Shown here in pieces: positions 10,878-24,471 of a stretch of DNA of 64,000 bases. A model generated the notes under the pieces. That model was not told the DNA's origin. It saw only the letters and a list, made by a program, of their open reading frames with translations, and did no database searches. Position numbers and translations under genes: made by a program. Source of the DNA: Globodera rostochiensis (taxonomy: Eukaryota; Nematoda; Chromadorea; Rhabditida; Heteroderidae); assembly GCA_018350325.1 (NCBI GenBank), contig JAEVLN010000014.1, positions 434,001 through 498,000 of the forward strand. The letters run 5' to 3'. Each line of letters starts with the position of its first letter. The stretch's first letter is position 1.

Positions 10878-13800
10878 CAGACGACACAAATGCCAAGCCA
10901 AAAATGGATTTTGAAAACGCTTTTTGTTGATCAAAATAAAAGCGTTGAAAGAATAATGGGGAAGCAAAATTAAAAATATTTAAATGTTTTTTTATTAAAA
11001 AAAATGCAAAAATATTCAAAAAATGTTGTAATGTGACGGCGTTTCTCAAAAATTGGGCATTTTTGGGGTCAAGGAATCCGAATATGACCTCCATTTTGAC
11101 CAATTTCGAACCCCGTATCGGAGAATTCGAACAACGGGGAAGAGGTGGTCGAATTGTTTCAAAAAATCATAACTTATTTCAGCCTCAATCAATTTGATCA
11201 TTCAGCATACCAAATGAAAGCTCTCGACGAGAGAAAGCGATCTCCAAGCAGAAGCTAATCGATGAGACAAAGATAAAAAAAGTTATGGCCAAAAATTGAG
11301 TCCCCATTTAAGGGCTCATCAGCGAGAGATCAGCCCAATTCCCCAGTCCCATCATAGCACCCCCCCCCCCCCCAATTTGGCCCGACCCGCGAGAGCAAAC
11401 AAAAATAGAAAATAAAAAATTCTCCATTTATTTTTTGAGGGGAAACGGCGGACGGACAGACGGACGGGGACGGATCCATTAGGCTCGGTTCGGAATAAAA
11501 TAAATTTTCTCAGTGAAAAAAGAAGATCAATTCAAAATGTGTTTAACACAGACATTTTTTTTCTTTTTTTAGGCAAAAAAAAACTCAAGAATTTGTTAAA
11601 TTAACGCCAAATGTGCCATTGAATCAATGGGGGGGGGGGCACCGGAGGGGAAGGCCAATTTACCTACGGCATTTATACATATATTTACTTACTTTGGCGG
11701 CGGGTCGCCAGGGAAATGAACACAAAAGAATGGGCCCATTAAGTGGGGTAATTGAGGGAAGAAATCGCGACAAAAAATGTTGAACAGATTGCCAACAGCT
11801 GAACAATTTAAATAAATTTGACCGGCACCCAATTTTAAAAACATTTTTGGAATTAAATAATTTATTCAAAAATATTGAAGAAATGGCGGCCCAAGAAAGT
11901 GTCCCTCGCGAGCTTTGAGAGAGAGGGGCTTCGGGCCCCGGAAAATTTTGTTGCCAAAAAAAATTCATTTATTTTTGGGGTTTTCGGAAAGAACAAAGTC
12001 CCCCCCCCCCCCTCCCCAGTGGTAGGTGAAACTAATTAGGCGAACAGTGTTGAAATAATTGGGGCAAAAAAAATTTTTTGCCCGGAGGCATTTGGCCATA
12101 AAATTGGAAAAATGTCAAAAACGACACAATTTTAAAAGAAATTGCGAGCAGAATAAATAATTGGGGCGGCAGAATCCACCGCCTCTGACCAAAGATACCT
12201 TTTTTTTTGCGCCAATGACGAAGAAAAAAAAATTGAATTGTTCGCTTGGGGGGAGGGGCAGAAAGCTGCCAAATTGTAAATTGAATCCCCCGAGGGGTTT
12301 TAATCGCATTTTGAAAAGGAACAAAAAAACGAAATGTTGCAATGTCAGGCGCTTAAACTTCAAACAAATTCAAATAAAAAAATGTTGTGCCGTAAACAAA
12401 ATGCCATAAAATATTGTGTGTTTTGAAGGAAAACAGTGCGGGGGCCGCAAAAAATCGGTATAAAAATGAAAGCAGCGCCGGCGGGCAACACAATGGCATC
12501 ATCAATGCGTCTCTGCTGTGTGGGGGGGGGGCTCAACTTGTCAGAGAAATGGTGCCCCGGAGGGCATCTTTGGCATTTTGTGTCTGTCACAGCTTTGGGC
12601 CAATATAGGTAACATATGCTGCAGAGAAGCACACACAGACGAGAGACAGAGATAGAGAGAGAAAGAGAGAGAGAGAGATAGAGAGAGAGAGAGGGGGGGG
12701 GGGGGAGGGAAAGAGAGAGAGAGTGCAGAGGAGAGAAACGGGTGGAGAGAGTGTGCGGCACGGCATGTACGGCATGCCCTCGCCCTTCTCTATGCCGTCA
12801 TATTCGAAACGGCGCTCTCTGTGTGCACGCGCGCGCGCGTGCGTGTGGCCCGGATTTAGCCAATTGCATTGCGCGCGAGCGCGCGCGTGGCGTGCCAAAA
12901 AGTGGCGAGCACAGAGAGGAGACCGGACGCGGACGGGTAGACAAAACAAAACAAAAATGTCCATTAAAATTTTGTTTTTTAATTTTCCTGCAATTAAAAT
13001 ACCGCCGCGATAGACGCCGTCGGCAATTTTTTAATGAATATATTTATAAAAATAATAAATTGAGTTATTGGACCCGAGACTTGGCCCCGATACTCGAGAC
13101 TCAGGCCAAGAGCCCCAAAAACCCCGAGACTTATTTTCCGGCGTTGCCCATAGGGCGCCCGCCACTGGGGAAATTTTAAAAATAAAAATTTAATCTTTAC
13201 ATTATACCAAAATTAAGCAAATTTAAAAATTTTCAAATTTAATGACAATCGTGAACCCCCCAAATTACCTAACTGATTTGTTTACACTCACTGAGTGGAA
13301 GTGAAGGGGACACTTACCTATTGCTTTGAGGCATTTTAAATTTTTTGTGTGCCGTGGGAACCCTTACAATTAGGGGGTTATTATTACCTTATTTTCAACG
13401 ATTGCCTCCCGCCCGAGGGGCACAACGCCAACACAAAAAGTAAGAAAATTGGTATTTTAATGGTTGAATCGGCCCATTCTGTGCCCGCCGGCGTGGCCAA
13501 GTCAATGCCAATATGGTTGACAAGACGGCAAAAAAATGCCACCAAAATAGCTAAGAAGAAACAAAAAGAAGGCCATTTTAGGGGCTTTTAGGAGGAGCCA
13601 ATTTATGGGCCAACAAATTTTTATAACCAAAAAGTAATGTTAGAAAATTTGTTTGGATTTTGATTAATAAAATTTTATAGTTTTGGTGAAGCCAAATTAT
13701 TTCGAAAATAAATTTATGCTTTAACTCGCGCCTTCAGGCAATTTGTTGTGTTATCTCGACTTGGCCAGGCAAAGAACAAAAAAAAAATGGCCCCGTTGAC

Positions 13801-14395
13801 GTTGATGGATGGCTTCCGAGTCTCAAAATCCCCCCGGGGGACCTTTTGGGCCAAAAATTGCTGTTCTTCCTTAAAATGCCGAAAATAAAAGCGAAAATAT
13901 AGATTTTTTTTGTTTTGTTAAAAGATGCTATTTTAAAAAGAAAAACATAACAAGGACAAACAAAATAGAACACGGATGGTCAGAATTTCGATTTCCGACA
14001 CACCGATTCCGACATTTTTTGAGGAGTCGAGATTCCGATTCCCGAAATATTTTAAGGTAATTGGTCGGCACCCCTAAAACCCCTAAATGGCTTGTGGACT
14101 TTCGTTTAGTGGAAGAAGCTGGAAGCATCAGAAAAAGTAAAAAAAAGTAAATTAAATTTGCCTTGAAGGCAATTTCCTTTGGCATTTGCCCTCGGGGATT
14201 GTTTTCCAGATTTAACTGAAAACTGCAAAATTTAAATTAAGTTAATTATGTAAATTCATTAAAATGTTAAATTTTTTAGAAAAGGTAAGCCAAACACATT
14301 TAAATGATTTTCATTTTAAAAAATAACACAATTTTATTTTTAATTACAAAAATGGCAAAAAGTAAATGGAAGCTCTTAATTTCTTATGCCAAACT
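10878..14395. other. Intergenic region between unc-13 and the channel gene
   Basis: This lies upstream of the unc-13 start and downstream of the channel gene stop, so it should hold unc-13 promoter elements; none can be named from sequence. It has several oligo-G/C runs (near 11360, 11630, 12001, 12531 and 12697), a GA microsatellite at ~12640-12722 and an alternating GC/GT tract near 12825-12890. Degenerate CCCGAGAC-like low-complexity sequence lies near 13070-13140. No convincing gene was seen. Confidence 0.6.
12640..12726. repeat. GA microsatellite with embedded G run
   Basis: A GAGAGA-rich tract is interrupted by GATA steps and by a run of about 13 G near 12695-12707. Several apparent open frames on both strands here are products of the repeat. 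Confidence 0.9.
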
Positions 14396-17300
14396 TCACT
14401 CTTGGGCCCTCGCTGTGTAGTACTAAATTCTTGAATAAAATAAAACTTAAAAAATGCTTACCATCCAATAAACAAGATTGAATAATCCAAAAGAAATTGG
14501 GAAGAATTTTTGACAAAATCTAAACAATTAAAATAATTTATTTTATGTTAATTTAAACTGGAAAATTTCTCACCGATCCAGGTCCTCGCCCGTCCATTTG
14601 CTGAACAGTTTTGGCACCGGCTTTGGCTTTTGCCGCTTGTGCGACATTGCCCGTTGCATCCAAGTCCGGGCCACAAAGGCCACCGCCTGGGGAAAAACGC
14701 AAATTTTTGAAAATTTTTATACCCTCGGGGGCTGGGGGATGTGTTAACTACGACCCCGACGATTTTGGATCAATCCCCGACCCTGATGCCCGACAATGCC
14801 TTCCCCGACAACCCCGAGTCCGACAATTTGTAATCCCCGACCCACGACATGGACTCATAAAATTCAAATTAAAATCTCTTAAAAGAAAACAATAAGTGCA
14901 AAATAAAATTCAAAAGCTTCTTTTATTTAAAAAAACTGAACATTTGAATATTCCTTTCACCTGCGATGGGTCCGTTGCTAAGCCGGCGCGCGGGTCCTCG
15001 GATGGACGCCTGGAACAAAACAAAATATTTTTCCAGCCAATTTGTTGCACAAATATAAATAAATTAACCTTATCGAGGTGCGTTGATAGGAGGGCAATGT
15101 TAAATGGTCCGAAAATTGTTCGGGAATAGTGCTAAAAATTCAGAAAACAATGTTTAAAAAATTAAAACATTCTCAAAATTTCCAATTTTTTTTGCGGTAC
15201 ATACTCTCAACCAAAACTATCTTTTCTTATATTTTTTTAATGAATAAAAATTTAAAAATAAACAATTTTTATAAGCCTAAACAAACAAAAATGCCGACTT
15301 TAACTCGCTTGGCGGCTCGCCACTCAAATCGTCCGGTCGAGAAATGCGCAAATTTTTTTGCCAGTCCCCTCCGGGCGCAGAACCGGTGGAGTCCATTCGA
15401 CGAAGCTGGTGCTAAAAATGTTACTGAAATTAATACAAAAACATTTTGAATATTAATTTGAATTTAACAAAATAAGCAAATATTGTAAATGTACGGTAGT
15501 GAATGTTCTTCGAAATGCCCTCCGGGCAAAACTGCCGCCGCCGGTGCCATAAGTTGTTGACCTTCGACTTTCGCTTTCGTCTTCCTCTTCATGATCAGAG
15601 GCGGCCTCCTAAGAGAAGAAAATTTTAAAACAACAAAAAAAATTGTTTTCCTTTTTTTCTAGCATTTTTTTAAAATATTTTTAGTTTTTTTGTTTTGGTG
15701 TTTGCTTAAAATAAGGTATGCGCATAATCTTATGATTCAAATGGGCCTTTCTTTTAAAACTCTTCATATAATTAGGGAACAGATTTATATGCTCCAAAAT
15801 ATGTCAAAAATGCCAAAATATGCATTGGAAAATGGCACTTTTAGTGCAGCTAATAGTTATAATTAATTCTCTTGATAACGGCTTAAACAAGCAATTGCTA
15901 ATTGTTTCTAAGTGCTTTATGATTTTTTTTATTCCAAAAATATTTTTTTAATTTTTAAATTAAAAAATATATATTTTTAAAAAGCCCACCTTTTCCAAAA
16001 TGCCGACCATGGCAAGTTCAACAATGGAAAAGAAAATGTAAGTGACACAGCCCATCATAAACCAATCAACGCCTTTGATGTAGCTGACCTGAACATTTGG
16101 CCAAAAAAATGTTTAAATTCAAAAAATGCCGCCCGCCGCCGCCGCCACCTTTGGCATACTTCTCGCAATGTTGGCATATTGCATTGTCAACGCCAAAATG
16201 GAAGAAACGCCCAATGTTACCCTAAAAAATAAATTTAAAAAAAAAAGATAATTTATATATATTTTGTGTATTAATAAGTATTTAAGAAAAATAATTGTTG
16301 AATTTGGAAATGCCTGGCGGGCAGTGATTTTCGGTCAAGCCAAAATGAGATCCACGAGATCAAAACCTTAAAATTTTTAATTGAATTTTATTAATAACAA
16401 AACAAAAACTGAATTTTTACCATGCAATAAGTGGGCAAATAAATTTGGAGAATGTAAAAGCCGTAGGCACGCCGAAAGTAAATTTTGATGTTCAGCTAAA
16501 TTAATTGTATTCAAATTGAATAAATAAGCAAATTGCTGTTTTTAGAATTTTTTTAATAAATTAAAACCCAAAATAATTAAGCTAGCTTTTTAAAGAGTTT
16601 TGTTGCAAAAAAAATTTAAATAAATTTAATTTTAATAATTAAAAAACAAGAATAACTATTTTTAAAGACCGGATGCCAAAAGCGTCCGGACATCCGGAAT
16701 CCGGTTACACATATAATAAAGTTTATTTTTTAAATTATTTTCAAATTTAAAAAGAAAATAAATAATTGCCTGGTCCCAAACACCCGCCGGGTAGTGGAAT
16801 GTGGCCTTTTCGAACAGAAAATGGGACAAATAAAAATCGGGCAAGCTGGCCTGGAAAATTTAACAAAATTTAAACACAAAAAACTTTAGAATAAATTAAC
16901 AATTATTAAACAAAAAAAGCAATTAAAAAAGCAAAAACATTGGCAATCAGTTCGACGGGGATGCCCTGGCGCTTCCAATGTAACCGAACTTTGCCAACAT
17001 TAAATGAATAACTCTCAAACACTGTGGTGCATTCAACACGGTCCATCTGTAAAATTGCAAAAAAATAAGCGGAAAATATAATTAACCGCTTAATTAAATA
17101 ATGCATTTTAATTTTGAAACAAAAATAATATGTCAAAATAACTAAAATAAATCACTCGATCGGGATTTTGAAGAAAAATGGGGGATTGAAAAACCCCGAG
17201 ATCGGGATTAACTTCTGTAGTAATTAGTAATACCGGGATTTGGATTTCGGGATTTCAAAAGCCTGGTTTTGTAGTCGGGATCGAAATTAGCCGGTAAATG

Positions 17301-18640
17301 TTGGAATTGTTGAGTGGCACCGCTCGAAATTAGTAATAACGGGATTTGGATCTCGGGATTTCAAAAGCTTGAATGATCCGGTCATCGGGATTTCAAAAAC
17401 GGGGATAATCCGATCCCGCTCTATTCTTATTAAAAAATAATTACCGGAAAGGTTGTGAATTCAAAATCACACGGTGATTCAACAGCAATCCTTAAAATCA
17501 AATATATAAGCATATTTGACACCAATTTAAAGGTTTAGCCACCGATAATTAAGCCAAACAGTTCCATTGGGAAAAATTGCTAAAAAAAACAAATTTAAAA
17601 ACAAATTTTTTTAAAATATCGTACCAAGAAAAATGTTTGGAGTGGGAGAGGAATGGATGAAGGAGGACTTGGAGTTGACCAAACAAACATTCGGAATCCA
17701 AATGTTGTCCACCTTAAATTGAATTCATTCAAATGCTTTAATAAGCAATCATAAATTTATTTTAAATTTTTTTTGTCAAATAAAATAATAATTTTAAAGT
17801 ATATATTATGCAATTTAAATTAGATGATGTTTTAAATAATAATTTTAGATAATAAAGATAAAAAATATTTTTATTTTTTGCAATTTAACCATTCGATAAG
17901 ACAATGACAAATTTGTCAAGCATTGAGCGCCCTCCTCTTGCTGTAAAAAATAATAATTAAAAAATTAACATTTAAAAATTTTTGGCAAATTTTGTGCCGT
18001 TTAAAATTATAATAAAATTTATGCCTCAAAATTCAGGCCAGGGTCATGCCAAATTTGGCTGAGCATTATGTCCATCTTGGAGGACGACAAAAGCTCATTC
18101 AGCTCGCTAACCTGTGACGTTTAAAAGAATTTGCTTTAATTTTTAAAATTTCTTTGTTTTAAACAAAACAAAAAAATCACACTTTTTGAATGAGCAGCTC
18201 CACCTCGACGTCCACGCCTTTAATGCTGGGCACCAAATTGCGGTCGTACCTCTTCAAAATGTCGGCAAGTATCCTGAGTTTATTAATATTTATTTTATAT
18301 TTAATTATATTTAATGCTTTCTTTTAACCTTGTCGCATGCTTTTCCGCTTGGCCCAGCACGCATTGTTGATCACTTTCATTTTCCTCATAAATCAATTCG
18401 CTGATCATTGAACCGCCGTCGCCTCCGGCGGGCACCGAAGACGCGGGGGAGGAAATCGGCGTGGCGGCGCCAAAGTCACCGTAACTAAAAAAAAAAAAAA
18501 GTAAAAATTTTCTGAGAAATTTCACAAAAAAAAAATAGAGGGCCTAACCCCAACGAACCGGCTGGACGGTGCCGGCGACGGATTCTTCACCGCCATCACA
18601 CATCGACCCGTAATTTTTGATCGTTGAAAACTCTTCAATA
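14396..18640 (-). CDS. Cys-loop ligand-gated anion channel subunit
   Basis: This is a neurotransmitter-gated pentameric channel subunit. Ordered minus-strand exons give an N-terminal ILADILKRYDRNLVPS, the ligand-binding region with NIWIPNVCLVNSKSSFIH, a perfect Cys-loop with 13 residues between cysteines (CDFEFTTFPMDRVEC), pre-M1/M1 RRAYGFYILQIYLPT, M2 VTLGVSSILALTMQYANI preceded by PAR, M3 from ~15990-16089, and M4 FFPISFGLFNLVYWM. The final exon 14396-14422 ends YYTARAQE-stop. The 3' exons are exact: 14574-14686, 14462-14519, 14396-14422. Other exons lie near 18329-18485, 18187-18275, 18025-18112, 17885-17940, 17635-17712, 17525-17570, 17450-17495, 16960-17048, 16760-16855, 16425-16496, 16308-16368, 16150-16225, 15990-16089, and several loop exons at 14956-15610. 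The PAR motif suggests anion selectivity. M2/M3 resemble the nematode ACC/LGC acetylcholine- or amine-gated chloride group, but the ligand is inference. One intron has a GC donor at 18023-18024. The 5' end is unresolved. Confidence 0.9.
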
Positions 18641-18944
18641 AAAAATAACCAATTAATATAAATTCGAATTGTCCTAGGAAAATTTGAAAATATTCAAATA
18701 AAAATACGAGAAGTTGTATTATTTGAATATGTTCACAAAATTGAATTTTAGTAAAAATTGAATTTACTAGTAAATTTGAAATCCTTTTTTTTCAAAAAAA
18801 AACGATAAAGAAAAACGGAATTTTCAAATTTTACTGAGTTAATGTAAAAATAAATTGTTTAACGCCTCCTATTTTTGAATATTTTCACATTTATTAGAAA
18901 AATCCTAATAATCGTTTATAATATATTCAGAGAATTCCCTAATT

Positions 18945-19640
18945 TTTGTTTTGGCACCTGCCGGCACTCGCATGTGGTCTTCCGGCGGGCACCGCCGTTT
19001 TGTGGCCACCGTTTACAGTACGAGGAGCGCAAATCGCACTTTTGGCACTCGCCGACGCCGCCGGCGCCGCCGTCCTCCAGCAAAAGTGGGAGGGCAGCAG
19101 CCAACGGAACAGTCCCCGGAGGCGATGCAAAGTCTTCGACGTCCGCTTAAATGTAAGAGCCGATTTTTGTATAAAAATAATTTTTTAAAAATCCAAGATT
19201 TTAATATAGGTACCGTAAACACTCTTTTAATCCCCCATGGGGGATTATTTTTCAACCTACTCAGAGAGTGGGGGGATTATTAGAGGTTGGGGGATTAAAA
19301 AAGTGTTTACGGTAATTTAATATAATCTTAAAAAATTTGAAGAACACCCTTTTAAAAAAAAAGCTAGGCAAGGCTAGCTCTATGATTTGAAAAATTGCAG
19401 AATTAAAATTATAAAAAAAAAATGCAGAAATATTTTCAATCTTTCCCACCTTCATCAGAGCGGATTGGCATTGCAATTGAACTTACGGCACAAACAATTG
19501 GCATTTGGGTGAGCAAAACGACAACAACAACAAATTGAAAGGAATTTGAAAAGCGCGCGCTTTTGGCAATAATGTTGGCGAACTGTTTCCACTCCGGTTT
19601 GCGCCAAACAAACGCTTAAAAATGGTGGGGGGGGGAATGT
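18945..19640 (-). CDS. Possible 5' exons of the channel gene or a small cysteine-rich gene
   Basis: Two minus-strand stretches look coding but could not be joined with certainty. One, ~18952-19147, reads with regular cysteines (ECQKCDLRSSYCKRW, then TTCECRQ) and ends at a GTGCCA donor. The other, ~19455-19600, has a hydrophobic FVVVVVLLTQMPIVCA segment that could be a signal peptide, followed by a GTAAGT or GGTGGG donor. They lie upstream of the channel gene in the same orientation, so they may supply its missing signal peptide. They could also be an independent secreted protein. This is inference. Confidence 0.3.
19211..19314. mobile_element. Short terminal-inverted-repeat element (MITE-like)
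   Basis: The left end TACCGTAAACACTCTTTTAA is mirrored by the right end TTAAAAAAGTGTTTACGGTA, with C5/G5 blocks adjoining on the inner side. The arms are ~26 bp with few mismatches. The total is 104 bp, mostly foldable, and TA lies at both outer ends as expected of a TA target duplication. No coding capacity. It resembles non-autonomous Tc1/mariner-type elements, but no family could be assigned. Confidence 0.65.
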
Positions 19641-22600
19641 TAACACTTTTTGAATTGTTTTTAATAATTTGTAATTATAATTAATTGTTTAATTAGTTTA
19701 AATACCTTGGCTTAGCAATTTTATAGCTGGTTTTCGGCCTCCGCCCGCAACATCATTGAACATTGCGCTCAAATTTGGCGTTTTGTTTGGGGTACGGTGG
19801 CATATCCGGATATGGTAATAAAAATGGTCGGGAAAGCACAAAAATAGGTAATTAATGCTTAATAATTTGGGCTTTAAATTTGATAATATGAAATGCCTGC
19901 GGTGATAGGCTTTCTTATGTGAAAACACACTTAAAAATCAAATTTTTTTTAATGGCCGCTATTTTTTTTTTTGTCATTTTTTTCTTAATAAAATTAACTT
20001 TTTTGAAACTTATTAAACCACTTCGATTTTGCTGTAATGCTTTTTCTAATAAAATTGGGGCCTCAATAGTTAAGAAAATATTAAATTTAAAAATTATTTT
20101 TTCTATTAAATAAAATTTAAACTTTGTTGCTTTAAATTCTAGAAACAGTGAGTGGAACTGACTCTAAGGCAATTCGAAAAATAAAACAGAAAATTCAACG
20201 CAAAAAAATAAAATAAATTAAAAGTACTTTTGAAATGTTTGTGAGCACAAATTCAAATTTTAAAAAATTTGAAGAGCCTTTCTCCAAAGTATAGCCCCAG
20301 GCATTTGGCGCCAAATGGCGCAATAAAAAGTGCTTAAGAAGAATTGTTGGCCACAAACAATAATAACAAATGAAGAGCCGCCTTATTATTAAGTGGGCTC
20401 GGAAAATTTGAAATTTTCTCAAATAAAATAAAATGAGGAGAATTTTTTCTTTATCAAAAATAATAAATTTTAAAAAAACGGAATATTGCGGGGGGCCAAT
20501 AAACGGACAAAACAAATATCGGAATGGGGGGCGCAAAAAACGTAATTAAAGCGCGGAAAAAGCGGGCAAAAGCAAAACCTCTTTTTTGTTGCAAATTGAA
20601 AAATGAATAAAATTTATCGCATTTTGATAATTTATGGCTTTTTTGTTAAATTCAATTTATTTATGACTGAGTGGACACAATCATTTAACAACCAACCAAC
20701 ACCTTTCGACTCGCCTCGGCGGCACATTTCGCCTCGGGCGCCAGATTTAATGGAGTCCAAATTCGCAGGATATTTATTTGGCCAAATTTGCCCCTCGGGG
20801 GATGGGGGGGGCTGTCAATCCTTCTGGCATTATTAAACGGCACACTTTCGGCGCAAAGCAACACGAAAGTGCCACAAAAGTGCTTTAAAACAATGGGCAC
20901 CAATGCGAACGAATTATTATTATTATTTGGCAAAATGATTTAAAATGGGAGAAAATTGTTTGAAAAGTGATTTAAATTATTGAAGCCTTCGGCGCCAGAT
21001 CATTGAAAGTATTTTTTATTTTAAATTCTAAACATTTTAAGCGGTCCATTAAATTTGACAAAAAATTTCTGAATATTCGGATCAATTTTAGTGTTATTTT
21101 TCATGCCCATGAGGCGGAAAATTGATCCGACCGACCACCTTCTTCTGATGAAAAATGAAAGTAAATCATCATCATCATCATCATCAGTTGTTGGCGATGG
21201 TTAAAATTCCCCGTCCCCGCATTTAGACCCCGACTTTCGGGGGTCCCGAATGCGGGAATTATTGAGAGGGGATTATGGAAATTTGCAACAAAAAAACACA
21301 AAAGAAAAGAAGCAAATCTTAATTAGTGAAAATTTGATATAAAAAATCAGAAATTTAGGGTTTTTAAACAGCCCCTGAGAGGAGGAGAGACCGCAGAAAA
21401 TCGGAAAATTCAAAAAAAAATTTTCATTGGCCCCTCCGGTGATGGATTTGGCCAGCCGACGGATTGCATTGATCGGATTTCGGGGGCCCATCGATGTTAT
21501 CCCCTCCTAATCCCGTCATAGTCCGCCCACTCCCTAAAAAATCGCCTCCCCGCCGGCGATGATTGATGGGAAATTGGGCGGGTGACCGATTTATGAGAAG
21601 TTATGTTTTCAATTGTTGATTTGATTGTTCAAATTTCATGGAATTAATATTTTATTAATATTAAATGTTTCCTTTTTAATTATTAGCGTTGTTTTAAGCA
21701 CCCTTAAATAGGTGGCAAAAGCCGCGACAAAATTGGTCAATTTTTAGGAATGTATTTTGAAAGTAAAAAGTGAATCCGTTTTTATCGCATTTCAAAAAAT
21801 AAAAAATGGCAAAAGTTTAGCGCAAAAATCCGTTCAATTAATTTCAATTAAATTATTTTAGGTATATTAATTTGTTTAACATTATTAATTTAATCCTGGT
21901 TTAATAGATTTTAGATAAATGAACGAATAAAAATGATATTATTTAACGGGAATTTTTGGCTTTGTTTTTGCGGATTTTTTTTTTGTTTTTTTGGGGTCCC
22001 ACCAAATGCCTATCGCGGCATTGTCGTCCGATGGCATAAAGCCAAGGCTTTTTCACACGCCCCGGAAGGGTTGGAGGCGGGGAGAGTCTTAAGCATAAAC
22101 TTGGCCGGATTTTATGTCCCCTTTTGCCGGCGGAGAATTTACATTTTTATTTTTGGTTGGGCCAAATCGCGTGACATTTAAATTTAGCCCGACAATTTAT
22201 GTGGAGCAAAACAATTGAAAAAAAAATGTTTATTCAAAATGATTAAATGTGCAAAAATAAAAAGCAATTTTTGTTAATTAAATAATTAAGCAAATTGATT
22301 TTTTTGCCGAGATTTGCAGTTTTTCACACGCGACACAACGCCAATAATAGCGCCAAAAGTGTTAATTTGAACACATTTTGGGTTGGTCGATGGGACGAAG
22401 CCGGTGCATAAAATGAACTGTCGAAATATCTGAAAATATAAATTTAATTTTTAATTGGAGGCCGGTATTTAAAAAAGCGGGATCTGGTCTTGTCCAAAAA
22501 TTCTGTTTTTAATCAAAGTATTGAATCAAATTAAAAAATTCAAAATGATTATTAATGCACAAAAATACAAATAAATTTTTAAATTATCAAAAAGTAACTT

Positions 22601-22769
22601 CAAAATATTAACATATTAAAATATTTTATTAAACCCATTAGTGATGTTCAAGAGTCTCAGTCTCGGGTCTCGAACCAAGAATGTCTTGGCGTTTTTTAAG
22701 GTCTCGGGCTCAATCAGGTCTCGAACATCGCTAATAGCCATTTAACAACTTATTGTTAGAATTTTTTGC
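19320..22769. other. Gene-poor AT-rich region
   Basis: Apart from the possible exon near 19455-19640, no coding exon with supporting splice sites was recognised. There are oligo-G/C runs (19627, 20805), an ATC trinucleotide tract near 21165-21187, and short GC-rich palindromes. Degenerate TCTCGGG tracts at ~22650-22730 resemble others elsewhere in the window. Confidence 0.5.
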
Positions 22770-24240
22770 TCACTCGTCTCTAATCGCGGATTCCAGGCCG
22801 TCGCCGTCGCCGTCTTCGCTGGACGCCGACGTGCTGCTGCTGCTGCTCTTCTGGCGCTGCTCCATTCGACTGCCCTTGTTGGGTCTGTGTGCACAAATTT
22901 GGGCGTTGGTTTTCGCATTTGAAAATTGTGCCCGCCCGCTCACAAAAGCATTACGCCAAACTTGCTTGGTCAATTCGCTCCGTTGGGCCACCCGACGTGC
23001 CATTTGCGCACGTTCGTCCGCCGGCACGTCCAGAGGAGCAGGCAAATCCGCCGCTTCATCTTCGGCTTCTGCTTCATCATAGTCGTCTTGAACTTCTGCA
23101 GAAATGTCTTCAGACTTAAATTGAAAAATGCAAATTTTTGTTTTTTTAACCAATTTCAACAACAAATTCTTTCACATCCCGCCGAATTTTATACCTCAGC
23201 CCTCAGGCGCTCCCGTTCCTCTGCCATAATTCGTCGCAACGCCGCGCTGCCGAACACCGGCTCGTACTGATCACTGTGCCAAAATTCATTTTTGAAACAA
23301 ATTATACAGAAGAAAAAAACGGGTAAAAGCCGGAATTTGCGAGATTTTCCCGGTCCCGGCGGTCGATTCAACCCCAGCATTTTGGTATGGTACCAAAGTT
23401 GTAACCCTTGGAATTCCGGTGCCCGAATTTACCGGACATTTTTGGGAGCCGAAATTCCGGTGCCGGATCTTCTTTCTAGAGTGGGCTTTAGATCAGCAAT
23501 TTTGGACCTAAAAATACCCCTAAAAAATACCAATTTTTGGGGGGGGGGGGTGCATCTAAAATAAGATCAAACTTAGTTTAGGCATATAAAGTTTATTTGC
23601 ACCTATTTGCCCGTTATCCAAAAATTCACTAAAAATAAGCATTAAAGTTTGTTTTTTTGTCAAAATCCTTTAAAGTATCTTTTACGGTATGGTAGGACAA
23701 CAGGCTTTATAGAAAATTTATAAAAGTTAAATTATTTTTTGGACAAGGCTCGCCCACCGACTGCTGACGTGGATGACGTGCACTCGATTCTGGCGATCGT
23801 ATTCGCTTTGTAACGTTCTGTTGCTGTTACTGTTACTGTTGCTGTTGTTGGTGTTGTTCAACGATGGTGGAGCAGTTGTTGTTGTTGTTGTTGTTGCTGT
23901 CGTCGTTGGCATAAATTGTCGTCCAGCAGCAGCAGCAAAAGTTGCCTGGATTTGCAATAACAAAAAGTACAAATAATTCTTTCCAGACCCAACAAAAGAA
24001 ATTTTAAATAAATTTCACCATTTTAATATTTAAAAAACCATTAAAAATCCCAAAAGCCCCGCGGAAACATTTTATTTTACCATTTTTTGCTCTTTATGCA
24101 GACGATGAACAGCTGCTGTTCGCACAATTTTTGTGCTTGTTGAAAGTCTGAAAATTTATTTTAAACAAAAAAATCAAAAACGTTTTTCACATTGGTGGCA
24201 AAAAAGTCGACGAAGAGTGAGTGAAACTCTAAATAAACAA
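22770..24240 (-). CDS. Unrecognised gene, acidic and low-complexity C-terminal half
   Basis: Several minus-strand segments have matching splice signals. The first is near 24198-24236 (FHSLFVDFFATN). The second is 24066-24150. The third, ~23745-23946, has Thr/Asn-rich runs and ends DRQNRVHVIHVSSRW. The fourth, ~23193-23275, reads DQYEPVFGSAALRRIMAEER. The last starts at ~23116 and is rich in Asp/Glu. It ends either at a TGA at 22770 (ESAIRDE) or, after a good 59-nt intron (GTGAGC...CACACAG, ~22887-22945), in a Gln/Arg-rich tail. I do not recognise the protein. The exons could belong to more than one gene, and the 5' end is not defined. Confidence 0.4.
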
Positions 24241-24471
24241 AAAAAATGTTTTAAATAAAAAATTTGTTAAATGATTACCATTTTAGTTGAAGCTGAAGTC
24301 GTTTTTGTCAATTTTTGAAAATATTTTTTATTCGTATAAATTTAAAACCAATTTTTCTTTATTTTTGAAAAACAAAAAAATGCCAGATTTTTGGACGACT
24401 AAATTATATGCCAATTTTTTGCAAAATAATTATTGAAAAAATAAATAAAAATCGACAATTTTTTATTTAAT

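Noticed and set aside
12360..12964. Minus- and plus-strand frames rich in Ser/Leu or Arg/Ala
   Set aside because: Direct translations of the GA microsatellite and adjacent GC/GT tract.
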